Below are positions 1 to 7,924 of a DNA stretch of 64,000 nt, piece by piece (the first letter of the stretch is position 1; every line of letters starts with the position of its first letter). The notes beneath the pieces are model-generated. The model did not search any database and was not told where the DNA came from. It worked only from the letters and a program-made list of their open reading frames with translations. The stretch comes from Verrucomicrobiales bacterium (GTDB lineage Bacteria; Verrucomicrobiota; Verrucomicrobiia; Limisphaerales; J093), in NCBI GenBank assembly GCA_024233305.1, contig JACKPV010000036.1, forward strand, positions 62,001 to 126,000, given 5' to 3'. Both the position numbers and the translations under genes were made by a program.

Positions 1-645
1 AACCTCGTCGACGGCGCGTTTTTCAACTCCGGCCAGTCCTGCTGCGGCATCGAGCGCATCTACGTGCATGAATCGATCTGCGCGGAATTCGTCGATCGCT
101 TCGCCGCGCTTACCCGCCAATACCGACTCGGCAACCCCCTGGAAACGGCGACCAATCTCGGCCCCATGGTGCGTGGTCGCAGCGCCGACCTCGTGCGGGA
201 ACAAACCGCGGAAGCCGTGCAACAGGGCGCGCGCCCGCTGATCGATGTAAGCGCCTTCCGAGAGGGCGGCCCCGGCAGCCCCTACCTCGCGCCGCAAGTG
301 TTGGTGGACGTGACCCACGAAATGCGCGTGATGCGCGAGGAGACGTTCGGCCCCGTGGTGGGCATCATGCCCGTGGCGGACGACAACGCCGCCATCCGGT
401 TGATGAACGACAGCGATTACGGCCTCACGGCGTCGATCTGGACCCGGGACGAGGCGGCCGCCGTCGCCATCGGCAATGCGCTCGAGACCGGCACGGTGTT
501 CATGAACCGTTGCGACTACCTCGATCCCGCGCTCGCCTGGACCGGGGTCAAGGATTCCGGACGCGGCTGCAGCCTGTCGGCACTCGGTTACGAAAGCCTG
601 ACCCGGCCCAAGTCCTTTCACCTTCGGACCACCCTGCCAGCCTGA
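1..645 (+). CDS. Aldehyde dehydrogenase family protein, C-terminal part (5' end outside window)
   Basis: The window opens inside this gene, leaving its last 214 residues in frame 1. It is the C-terminal half of an NAD(P)-dependent aldehyde dehydrogenase, which oxidises an aldehyde to its acid through a thiohemiacetal on cysteine. The visible part begins just before the catalytic motif NSGQSC, so the nucleophile is Cys14 of the fragment, with an additional Cys15 next to it. The conserved EETFGPV motif lies near residue 113 and a VKDSGRG segment near the C-terminus. The gene ends two bases before the ATG of an iron alcohol dehydrogenase. The pair probably handles an alcohol and its aldehyde in sequence, but the substrate cannot be read from this fragment. 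Confidence 0.93.
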   Translation, partial: NLVDGAFFNSGQSCCGIERIYVHESICAEFVDRFAALTRQYRLGNPLETATNLGPMVRGRSADLVREQTAEAVQQGARPLIDVSAFREGGPGSPYLAPQVLVDVTHEMRVMREETFGPVVGIMPVADDNAAIRLMNDSDYGLTASIWTRDEAAAVAIGNALETGTVFMNRCDYLDPALAWTGVKDSGRGCSLSALGYESLTRPKSFHLRTTLPA

Positions 646-647
646 CC

Positions 648-1820
648 ATGAACCCGCCTTTCACCGCCAAGTGGAACTACCCGACCACCGTCTGGGTCGG
701 CGCCGGACGCATCGCGCAACTCGCCGAAGCCTGCCAGGCGGCCGGCATTTCCCGGCCGTTGCTGGTCACGGACACCGGGCTGGCCCGGCAGCCGATGATC
801 ACGTCGGCCCTCGACCGCCTGCGGGCCACCCTGCCGGCGGCCGCGCTGTTCAGCGAGGTGAAGGGCAATCCTGACGAACACAACGTGACCGCCGGTGTGA
901 CCGCGTTTCAGGCCGGCGGGCATGATGGCGTGGTCGCCTTTGGCGGCGGCAGCGCCCTTGACGCCGGCAAGGCCGTCGCTTTCATGGCGGGTCAGGAACG
1001 GCCCCTGTGGGACTTCGAGGACGTGGGCGACTGGTGGACCCGGGCGCGGGCGGACGGCATCGCGCCGGTCGTGGCGGTGCCGACGACCGCCGGTACCGGC
1101 TCGGAAGTGGGACGCGCCTCGGTCATCACGCGGTCGGACACGCACGAAAAGAAGATCATCTTCCACCCCCGGATGCTGCCGGCCATCGCGCTGCTCGATC
1201 CCGAACTCACTGTGGGCCTTCCTCCGGCCCTGACCGCGGCCACCGGCATTGACGCCTTTTCGCACTCCTTCGAGGCGTTTCTTTCGCCCGGCCTGCATCC
1301 GTTGGCCGATGGCATCGCGCTGCGTGGCATGGCCCTGGTGCAGGAGTTTCTTCCCCGCGCCTTCCGCCACGGCAGCGACCTCGAAGCGCGCACGCAGATG
1401 CTCGCGGCGGCGGCGATGGGGGCGGCGGCGTTTCAGAAGGGCCTGGGCGCCGTGCACGGGCTGGCCCACGCCATCGGGGCGCTTTACGACACGCACCACG
1501 GACTGACCATCGGCATTCTGCTGCCCTACGTCCTGGCTTTCAACGCCCCGGCAATCAGCGAACCCATCGCGGTCCTGGCCCGAACCCTGGATCTGCCCGG
1601 GCGCGATGCCCGGGCAGTGATCGACTGGCTGATCGCATTCCGGTCGGAACTCGGCATTCCGGCGACGCTTGCCGAACTGCACATCCCGAAAGACGCCGCC
1701 GACCGCGTGGGCCAGCTGGCGCTGCGCGATCCCTCAACGGGAGGCAACCCCCGCCCGATCACCGCCGAAGATTATGCCGGGCTCTTCCTGGCCGCTCACG
1801 AGGGTCGGCTCACGTTTTGA
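648..1820 (+). CDS. Iron-containing alcohol dehydrogenase
   Basis: A 390-residue group III (iron-dependent) alcohol dehydrogenase, interconverting an alcohol and an aldehyde or ketone with NAD(P). The nucleotide-binding GGGSALDAGK motif is present. The metal-site region is recognisable in GIDAFSHSFEAF and in GAVHGLAHAIGALYDTHHG, which supply the conserved histidines. The ATG at 648 is chosen because it follows the aldehyde dehydrogenase stop by two bases and gives the usual family N-terminus; the frame is open further upstream but that part overlaps the previous gene. The two genes are almost certainly co-transcribed. Length is normal for the family; the substrate is not known. Confidence 0.92.
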   Translation: MNPPFTAKWNYPTTVWVGAGRIAQLAEACQAAGISRPLLVTDTGLARQPMITSALDRLRATLPAAALFSEVKGNPDEHNVTAGVTAFQAGGHDGVVAFGGGSALDAGKAVAFMAGQERPLWDFEDVGDWWTRARADGIAPVVAVPTTAGTGSEVGRASVITRSDTHEKKIIFHPRMLPAIALLDPELTVGLPPALTAATGIDAFSHSFEAFLSPGLHPLADGIALRGMALVQEFLPRAFRHGSDLEARTQMLAAAAMGAAAFQKGLGAVHGLAHAIGALYDTHHGLTIGILLPYVLAFNAPAISEPIAVLARTLDLPGRDARAVIDWLIAFRSELGIPATLAELHIPKDAADRVGQLALRDPSTGGNPRPITAEDYAGLFLAAHEGRLTF

Positions 1821-1958
1821 GCCGATGGTCGGAACGTCCGTCCGAAGCCGGCGGCGAAAGCCCGCTTGCCCCGGGACGGAGGGGGCGCTATTTGAATGGG
1901 TCCGCGTCACGCAACGTCCTTGGCTTTGTGTGCCGTCCAAGCTAAACGTAACGACAAC

Positions 1959-3362
1959 ATGATCAATTCGCACCTCAAGACCCTGTCCCGCGGGGTTGTG
2001 TTCGCCACCCTGCTCGGCGTCGTTTGCAGTGCCGCGGCCGAGCCCAAACGCCTGCTGGTGGTCACCGCCACGAAGGGTTTCCGCCACAGCTCGATCCCGA
2101 CCGCCGAACGCATCCTCGCCATGCTCGGCAGCGAAAGCGGGGCCTTCACCGTGGAATACGTCCGGGGCGGTCCGGACGGCAAGGACGACGCCGATGTGCG
2201 CGAGAAGATGGCGCCCGCTGAGCTGCAGAAATTCGACGGGGTGATCTTCGCCAACACCACCGGCGAGCTGGCCATCCCGGACAAGGAGTTCTTCCTGAAC
2301 TGGCTCAAGTCCGGCAAGGCGTTCGTCGGCATGCATTCCTGCAGCGACACCTACCACGGCTATCCCGCGTTCATTCAGATGCTCGGCGGCGAGTTTCGCA
2401 CCCACCACGCACAGGTCGGGATTGCCGCCTGCAACGAGAGCCCCGAACACCCGGCCAACGTGCACCTCGGGGATGCCTACGAGGTGTTCGACGAGATCTA
2501 CTTGTTCAAGAATTTCGACCGCAATCAGGTCCACGGTCTGCTCAGCCTCGACAAGCACCCGAACGAAGGTACCCCGGGGGATTACCCGGTTTCCTGGTGC
2601 AAGGACTACGGCAAGGGCCGCGTGTTCTACACCTCGCTCGGTCACCGCGAAGACGTCTGGGACGCCGATCCGGACATGGGCGGCCGCCGCAACTCGCCCG
2701 AGGTCAGCAAGGCCTACCAGCAGCACATCCTGGGCGGCATCAAATGGGCGCTCGGTCTCTTGCCCGGCGATGCGACCCCCCAAAGCCACGTCTATCAGGT
2801 AAGCCCCGCGGAAGCCGCCGGAGGTTTCCGGCCCCTGTTCACCGGCGTCGACCTGACCGGCTGGCATCTGCGCCACGCGAACGGGACCGCCAGCTGGAGT
2901 GCGCAAAACGGGATGCTCGTCAATGAAATCCCGAAGGACGGCCACGGCACCGACCTGGTCACCGACGCACCGTTCCAGGACTTTACCGTCCGCTACGAGT
3001 TCATGGTCCCAAGCGGCAGCAACAGTGGCTTCTACCTGCGGGGCCGGCATGAAATCCAGATCGTGGATGATTACGCCGCGGGGCAAACCTCCCTGGGCGG
3101 CAACGGCTCGATCTACAACCACACGATGGCGTCGAAGTTCGTCTCGAAGAAACCCGGCGAATGGCAGACGGCCGAGGCCACCATCCGCGGCAACCGCGTC
3201 ACGGTGATCCTCAACGGGACCAAGGTCATCGACAACGTGGTGGTGGACCGGCCCACCGGCGGCGAACTCGACGGAAACGTGAACGCCCCGGGGCCGATCT
3301 TCCTCCAGGGAGACCACGGCGCAATTGCCTTCCGCAACCTGCGGATCAAGCCGCTGCGGTGA
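1959..3362 (+). CDS. Secreted ThuA-like / DUF1080 (3-keto-disaccharide hydrolase) fusion
   Basis: A 467-residue exported protein. Starting at the ATG at 1959 gives a signal peptide (about residues 1-28, ending SAAAEP). An N-terminal ThuA-like domain of the class I glutamine amidotransferase fold follows (KRLLVVTATKGFRHSS onward, to about residue 265). The C-terminal part (from about residue 285, FRPLFTGVDLTGWHL) is a DUF1080 concanavalin-like domain, now named 3-keto-disaccharide hydrolase. DUF1080 proteins are abundant in Verrucomicrobiota and Planctomycetota and take part in breakdown of oxidised sugars. The next gene is an exported Gfo/Idh/MocA oxidoreductase, a family that can make 3-keto sugars, so the two may work together outside the cytoplasm; that link is an inference. 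Confidence 0.85.
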   Translation: MINSHLKTLSRGVVFATLLGVVCSAAAEPKRLLVVTATKGFRHSSIPTAERILAMLGSESGAFTVEYVRGGPDGKDDADVREKMAPAELQKFDGVIFANTTGELAIPDKEFFLNWLKSGKAFVGMHSCSDTYHGYPAFIQMLGGEFRTHHAQVGIAACNESPEHPANVHLGDAYEVFDEIYLFKNFDRNQVHGLLSLDKHPNEGTPGDYPVSWCKDYGKGRVFYTSLGHREDVWDADPDMGGRRNSPEVSKAYQQHILGGIKWALGLLPGDATPQSHVYQVSPAEAAGGFRPLFTGVDLTGWHLRHANGTASWSAQNGMLVNEIPKDGHGTDLVTDAPFQDFTVRYEFMVPSGSNSGFYLRGRHEIQIVDDYAAGQTSLGGNGSIYNHTMASKFVSKKPGEWQTAEATIRGNRVTVILNGTKVIDNVVVDRPTGGELDGNVNAPGPIFLQGDHGAIAFRNLRIKPLR

Positions 3363-3500
3363 GCTGGAACAAAAGACGAGCGCATTATTCCAGCGGGCAG
3401 AATTAAGTTTGCAAATCGCCTGCGCGTTCACAGAATCGAACAACTCCGGCGGCCGAAGGTCTTCCGCGAAAGCCCGGCCGCGCGCAACTGAAACAGGAAA

Positions 3501-4889
3501 ATGAACAACGAGACGACTTCCGACCTGAATCGCCGGGACTTCCTCCGCGGCAGCTCGATGGCCACCGTCATGATGATGATGGGCGGCATCCCGCTCAATG
3601 CCGCCGAGGAAAGCGTGCTCAACCCCGACGGCAGCACCAATTACACCGGCGAGGCCAAACCCCTCCCCGTCGGTGTGATCGGTTGCGGCACCTGGGGACG
3701 CGAGATCATCAGCACCCTGTCCACCATCCCCTTCGGTCCCGTGGCCGCGGTGTCCGACACCTACCCCGCCTACCTGCGACGCGGCGGGCGCCTGGCTCCC
3801 GAAGCCAAACAATACGCCGACTACCGCGAGTTGCTCGCCGACGACAACGTCAAGGGCGTCATCGTCGCCACCCCGACCCACCTGCACAAGGAAGTGGTCC
3901 TGGATGCGCTCAAGGCCGGCAAACACGTCTACTGCGAAGCCCCGCTCGCCCATTCCCTGGACGACGCCCGCGCCATCGCCGAGGCCGCCCGCAAACACGC
4001 CAAGGTCAATTTTCAATCCGGCCTCCAAAACCGCGCCGACAAGCAGATGTACAACCTGTTCGGTTACCGCATCAAGGCGGGCGTGCTTGGCAAGACCTTG
4101 AAGGCCCGCGCCCAGTACCACCAGAAAACCAGCTGGCGTTTCACCTCCCCGAACGCCGATCGCGAGAAAGAGATCAACTGGCGGCTCGACCAGGCCATCT
4201 CTCCCGGCATCGTTGGTGAACTCGGCATTCACCAGCTCGATATCGCCAATTGGTACCTCATGCGCCGGCCGACCGCCGTCAGTGGCGTCGGTTCCCTCGT
4301 CCAATGGAACGACGGACGGAAAATTGACGACAACGTCCAGGCCCTGGTCGAGTACGGTGAGGGCGTCTTCTTCAACTACGAGGCCACCATCGCCAACTCC
4401 TTCAACGCCGAGATGCAGACGTTCTATGGCTCGGACTGCGCCATCATGATGCGCGATCGGCGGGCGTGGATGTTCAAGGAGGCCGACGCGCCCTTGCTGG
4501 GCTGGGAAGTCTACGCGAAGAAGGATAGTTTCTACAACGAAAGCGGCATCGTCCTCGGGGCCGGTTCCACCAAGCAAACAGCTCACAAACAGGGCGAAAA
4601 AGCCGAGGAGGAACCCGTCGACACCAAGTCCGCCCTGCAATACGCCCTCGAGGCCTTCCTCATCAATTCCTACAACCATGCGGCCGGCGTCGCCGACTTC
4701 GTCTCCATGTTCGGCGCCGACGACATGGACGCGTTGCGGGAGTATCTGGTCGATCTCGACAAGACCCGGGTTCTCTGCGCCAGCCTGCAGGACGGCTACG
4801 AAGCCACGATCACCGCCATCAAGGCCAACGAAGCCATCGTGGGCCGGAAACGGATCGAACTGCCCGCCGAGCTCTTCGCGCTGGGTTGA
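3501..4889 (+). CDS. Tat-exported Gfo/Idh/MocA family oxidoreductase
   Basis: A 462-residue NAD(P)-dependent oxidoreductase of the Gfo/Idh/MocA family. The N-terminus carries a twin-arginine signal (NRRDFLRGSS followed by a methionine-rich hydrophobic stretch), so it is probably folded with its cofactor and exported. The Rossmann motif VGVIGCGTWG is near residue 58, and the C-terminal alpha/beta domain has GELGIHQLDIANW. The family's usual EKP motif reads CEAPLAHS here: the lysine is replaced by alanine, so the catalytic set may differ from classical glucose-fructose oxidoreductase. It lies 138 bases after the ThuA-DUF1080 gene and plausibly acts on the same sugar. Confidence 0.9.
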   Translation: MNNETTSDLNRRDFLRGSSMATVMMMMGGIPLNAAEESVLNPDGSTNYTGEAKPLPVGVIGCGTWGREIISTLSTIPFGPVAAVSDTYPAYLRRGGRLAPEAKQYADYRELLADDNVKGVIVATPTHLHKEVVLDALKAGKHVYCEAPLAHSLDDARAIAEAARKHAKVNFQSGLQNRADKQMYNLFGYRIKAGVLGKTLKARAQYHQKTSWRFTSPNADREKEINWRLDQAISPGIVGELGIHQLDIANWYLMRRPTAVSGVGSLVQWNDGRKIDDNVQALVEYGEGVFFNYEATIANSFNAEMQTFYGSDCAIMMRDRRAWMFKEADAPLLGWEVYAKKDSFYNESGIVLGAGSTKQTAHKQGEKAEEEPVDTKSALQYALEAFLINSYNHAAGVADFVSMFGADDMDALREYLVDLDKTRVLCASLQDGYEATITAIKANEAIVGRKRIELPAELFALG

Positions 4890-4948
4890 AGCCCCGCAAG
4901 CGGACGGTTGAATCTCAGTAAATCGGAAATCATCCAATCATTGAGACT

Positions 4949-5599
4949 ATGAAAATGAACCCCTTGAAATGGATCCTCACCGTCGCGGCGGCCGCGGCCA
5001 TGGCAACCTCCCTGCACGCAGCGGACGACACCGTTCGCTACGTCGCCCGCCCGGGGTCGACCGTCACCATCGACGGCACCTCAAGCATTCACGATTGGAC
5101 GGTCGAGGGCAAAATCATCGGCGGCTATCTCGAAGTCGAGAAGGCCTTCCAGTCCGACCTCTCCCTCAAATCGGTCAAGAGCCTCACGGCGAAGAACCCG
5201 AACCCCAAGGCCGTGATCAGCATCCCTCTCCGCTCCCTCAAGAGTGGCAAGGACTCGATGGATCGTATCATGCTTGAAGCCATGAAGGCCGACGCCAACC
5301 CGATGCTCAAATACGAGCTCAAGGAAATGGTCGTCAAGGGCGACGTGCCCGCCAGCGGAACCCCCGTCAAGTTCGACACCAAGGGGGACCTCTCCTTCTC
5401 GGGAGAAACCAAAGCCATCGACATGGAGGTCACCATGGAACGGAAGGACGACGGCCTGGTGGTCTTCAAGGGCGAGAAGGAACTCAAGATGACCGATTTC
5501 GGCATCACCCCGCCCTCCCCCAAGATCCCCGGTCTCAGCATGATCAAGACCGGCGACGAGGTCATGGTCAAATTCGAGTGGGTCACGAAGGCCCGCTGA
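4949..5599 (+). CDS. YceI family periplasmic protein
   Basis: A 216-residue secreted protein with a signal peptide (residues 1-25, ending SLHAAD) followed by a YceI domain, a lipocalin-like barrel that binds isoprenoid or other hydrophobic ligands in known members. The STVTIDGTSSIHDWTVEG strand pattern at the start of the domain and the KMTDFGITPPSPKIPGL segment near the end are typical. It lies 59 bases after the oxidoreductase gene on the same strand, and a strong intrinsic terminator follows its stop codon, so it is probably the last gene of the local transcript. The ligand is unknown. Confidence 0.88.
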   Translation: MKMNPLKWILTVAAAAAMATSLHAADDTVRYVARPGSTVTIDGTSSIHDWTVEGKIIGGYLEVEKAFQSDLSLKSVKSLTAKNPNPKAVISIPLRSLKSGKDSMDRIMLEAMKADANPMLKYELKEMVVKGDVPASGTPVKFDTKGDLSFSGETKAIDMEVTMERKDDGLVVFKGEKELKMTDFGITPPSPKIPGLSMIKTGDEVMVKFEWVTKAR

Positions 5600-5636
5600 C
5601 GCAAGGCAATCGACTCGCCGGCGGTTTTCTTTTCGC

Positions 5637-5671
5637 ACGGGCGCGGCATCCGACCGCGCCCGTTTTCTTTT
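5637..5671 (+). terminator. Intrinsic terminator after yceI-like gene
   Basis: A perfect 10-bp inverted repeat (ACGGGCGCGG and its complement CCGCGCCCGT) with a 7-base loop is followed directly by the T-rich run TTTTCTTTT. It begins 38 bases after the YceI stop codon and is oriented to end transcription from the plus strand. It is the clearest Rho-independent terminator in the window. Confidence 0.85.
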
Positions 5672-6049
5672 GCCCGGACCGATACCCCAGGAACCGACCC
5701 CGACCGGATCGCCGCCGGCGGAGGGCCCCAACCCGCAGAGGCTTGAGATGGCGCGTCGAGCAAGCAGACAGGACTGCCTTCGTACCTCGTCCAGGACATG
5801 AACGGGGGAGGCGGCGCGCAGGGGAAGGCGCGCCCTGCCCGCGCCAGGTGGGCCGCGTCGCTCCGTACACGCCGCCTCGGGGAGACGGCGACTGTTCCGC
5901 ACCCGCGACCACCGGGAACCGCGCGCCTTGTCCGGCGCCGATCTGCACCCACGTCCGGTGTGCTGCATCCAGGTTGGTTTGTGTAAATAGTGAGGACTGA
6001 CCCCTGGGCGTGGGCTTGCTTCCGGGAAGGGGTGTCGCCAGAGTCGGGC
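5672..6049. other. Intergenic region without recognisable genes
   Basis: Between the terminator and the next start codon there is no convincing gene. Several open frames exist on both strands, but they read as arginine/proline-rich products typical of GC-rich noncoding DNA and show no known domain. No repeat shared with the rest of the window was noticed. The promoter of the downstream EEP-family gene should lie at its right end. Confidence 0.5.
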
Positions 6050-6982
6050 ATGCGATCTTCGTGGCGTCTGGCCCTGCTCATCTTCATCGGGTTTTCGCTG
6101 TACCCGGACTGGTCGTTGCAGGGGGCCGGGGCCTTCCGGGTGGCAACCTACAATGTCGAAAACTACCTCGATGCCACCATTGGCACCCGGGAAGCGAAAT
6201 CCGAACGCGCCCGCGCGAAGGTCCGCGAAGCCATCCTCGCCCTGCGGCCGGACGTCCTTGCCCTGCAGGAAATGGGCCGGCCCAGCGCGCTCAAGGAACT
6301 CCGCACCGCCCTGGCGAAAGAGGGGCTCGACTACCCCCATTGGGAACACGCCGGCGGTTGGGACACCAACATCTTCGTGGCCGTCCTGAGCCGGTTTCCC
6401 ATCGTGGCCCGTCGCTCGCACACGAACGAAAACTACCTCCTCCAGGGCCGCCGGCTCCAGGTGAGTCGCGCCTTCGTCGAAATCGATGTCGCCGTCACCG
6501 ACGACTACCGCCTGACCGTCATTTCCGCTCACCTCAAGTCCCGCCGCGAGGTCGCCTTCGCCGACCAGGCCGACATGCGCCTCGCCGAAGCGCGGTTGTT
6601 GCGAGAGAAAATCGATGCGGTACTGAAACGCAATCCCAACGCCAACCTCGTGGTTCTGGGCGACTTCAATGACACCAAGGATACGCCCTCGACAAGGGCG
6701 GTGATCGGGCGCGGCAAGTCCCGCCTGATCGACACGCGCCCCGCCGAGCGCAACGGGGACAACGAACCGGCGCCCCGGCCCACCTGGGATCCCCGCAACA
6801 TCACCTGGACCCACTTCTACGGCGTCGAGGATTCTTATCAGCGAATCGATTACCTGCTGATCAGTCCGGGCTTGGCGCGCGAATGGCTGCCCGCGGAGAC
6901 CTACGTGCTCACGCTGCCCAACTGGGGCATCGGGTCCGACCACCGCCCCATTGTGGCCGGGTTCTCTCCCGCGGACCGTTGA
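6050..6982 (+). CDS. Secreted endonuclease/exonuclease/phosphatase (EEP) family protein
   Basis: A 310-residue member of the EEP superfamily, metal-dependent phosphodiesterases that include DNase I, sphingomyelinase and inositol phosphatases. Motifs in order are VATYNVENY (strand 1), LALQEM with the metal-binding Glu, SAHLKSR, LGDFNDT with catalytic Asp and Asn, and SDHRPI with the C-terminal catalytic Asp-His pair. The ATG at 6050 is preferred because it starts a hydrophobic signal segment (SSWRLALLIFIGFSL); an upstream in-frame start at 5990 would add 20 unrelated residues. The substrate (nucleic acid, phospholipid or inositol phosphate) cannot be decided from the sequence. Confidence 0.85.
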   Translation: MRSSWRLALLIFIGFSLYPDWSLQGAGAFRVATYNVENYLDATIGTREAKSERARAKVREAILALRPDVLALQEMGRPSALKELRTALAKEGLDYPHWEHAGGWDTNIFVAVLSRFPIVARRSHTNENYLLQGRRLQVSRAFVEIDVAVTDDYRLTVISAHLKSRREVAFADQADMRLAEARLLREKIDAVLKRNPNANLVVLGDFNDTKDTPSTRAVIGRGKSRLIDTRPAERNGDNEPAPRPTWDPRNITWTHFYGVEDSYQRIDYLLISPGLAREWLPAETYVLTLPNWGIGSDHRPIVAGFSPADR

Positions 6983-7069
6983 GCCAAATCCTGGCGGCGA
7001 CGCATCGAGCGCTCACGACCGAGCCTGTCGTTCGGCCACTCGCGCAAGGCGACGTTTGCCGTCGGGCCT

Positions 7070-7271
7070 CTCAGCCGTATCGATTCAACACGCGGTAGCC
7101 GCCGACGTGTAGTCGGCGCTGAAATCCAGGGGCTTCCGCGGTCTCGCCGTTTCGGGCTGCCAATCGCGTTTTGGTGAATCATCGCGCCCGGCGGCAGGCG
7201 GACGTATCCCCGCTGAATCGTGCGCCGACTGCACGTCGGCGGCTACGAGTTACCGAATGGTGACGGCTCAG
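7070..7271. repeat. MITE-like inverted-repeat element, copy A (202 bp)
   Basis: A 202-bp element with two 50-bp arms. The inner 25 bp of each arm (7095-7119 and 7222-7246) are inverted repeats of each other with one mismatch; the outer 25 bp match less well but share CCGTA and TTCA. CTCAG stands at both outer ends in the same orientation, as a target duplication or part of the terminus. The same 202-bp arrangement is found at 17094-17295. The core carries no gene. The right end supplies the stop codon of elbB. Confidence 0.8.
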
Positions 7272-7924
7272 GCCATGTCCAGCACGGCCTGAACCAGCTT
7301 GTTGATGCCGGCCTCCGCTTCGGTGATCCGTCCGGCCAGCATGTAGGCGGGGGTGGTGACAATCTTGAGGCGTTGATCGATCACGATGTTGCGGACGTTG
7401 CAGTTCAGATGCTGGCCGCCGCCCGCCTCGAGCGCCTGCGCGGTGCCGGCATCCGTTCCGATGGTGAACTCGACCTGCTCGCCACCGAACAGCCGGGCGG
7501 CAATGGCCGGGGCAATGCAGACAAAGCCCAACGGTTTGCCGGCGTGATGCGCCGCCTGCATGACGCGGGCCACCTCGGCGTTCACCTCGAAGTCAGCGCC
7601 CGCCGTGGCGAAGTTGCAGAGGTTCTTCGCCGCCCCGAATCCGCCCGGTACGATGATGGCATCGATCGCCTCGACCCGGAGCTGCGCCAAAGGAATGATG
7701 TTCCCCCGCGCGATGCGGGCTGCTTCGACGAGGACATTTCGCGTTTCGCCCGGCGCGGGCTGCTGCGTGAGATGGTTGACCACGTGCTGCTGCGGCACGT
7801 CCGGCGCCGCGCAGGTCACCTGCGCATTCGCCCGGTCCAGGGCCAGGAGTGTCAGCACCGATTCGTAGATCTCCGCGCCGTCGAACACGCCGCATCCGGA
7901 GAGAATGACCGCGACCTTCTTCAT
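7268..7924 (-). CDS. elbB: Isoprenoid biosynthesis glyoxalase ElbB (DJ-1/PfpI superfamily)
   Basis: A 218-residue DJ-1/PfpI-superfamily protein closely matching ElbB (older names YhbL, sigma cross-reacting protein 27A). The start KKVAVILSGCGVFDGAEIYES, trimmed to its core SGCGVFDG, is diagnostic, and the nucleophile elbow is GFVCIAPA with the conserved cysteine. Known members have glyoxalase-like activity and were linked genetically to isoprenoid synthesis, which fits the ispA-xseB-dxs set 1.8 kb away. Its stop codon lies in the terminus of repeat copy A, so the element may have trimmed or extended the C-terminus. Its start codon overlaps that of the divergent SLC13 gene. Confidence 0.93.
   Translation of the reverse strand: MKKVAVILSGCGVFDGAEIYESVLTLLALDRANAQVTCAAPDVPQQHVVNHLTQQPAPGETRNVLVEAARIARGNIIPLAQLRVEAIDAIIVPGGFGAAKNLCNFATAGADFEVNAEVARVMQAAHHAGKPLGFVCIAPAIAARLFGGEQVEFTIGTDAGTAQALEAGGGQHLNCNVRNIVIDQRLKIVTTPAYMLAGRITEAEAGINKLVQAVLDMA

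Noticed and set aside
1734..4937. Very long open frame on the minus strand opposite the alcohol dehydrogenase, ThuA-DUF1080 and oxidoreductase genes
   Set aside because: It lies antisense to three well-supported genes and reads as a Gly/Val/Ala/Asp-rich product with no domain, a common artefact in GC-rich DNA.
5578..6087. Candidate small genes on either strand between yceI and the EEP gene
   Set aside because: Products are Arg/Pro-rich, lack start signals and show no similarity to known domains; the region follows a terminator.
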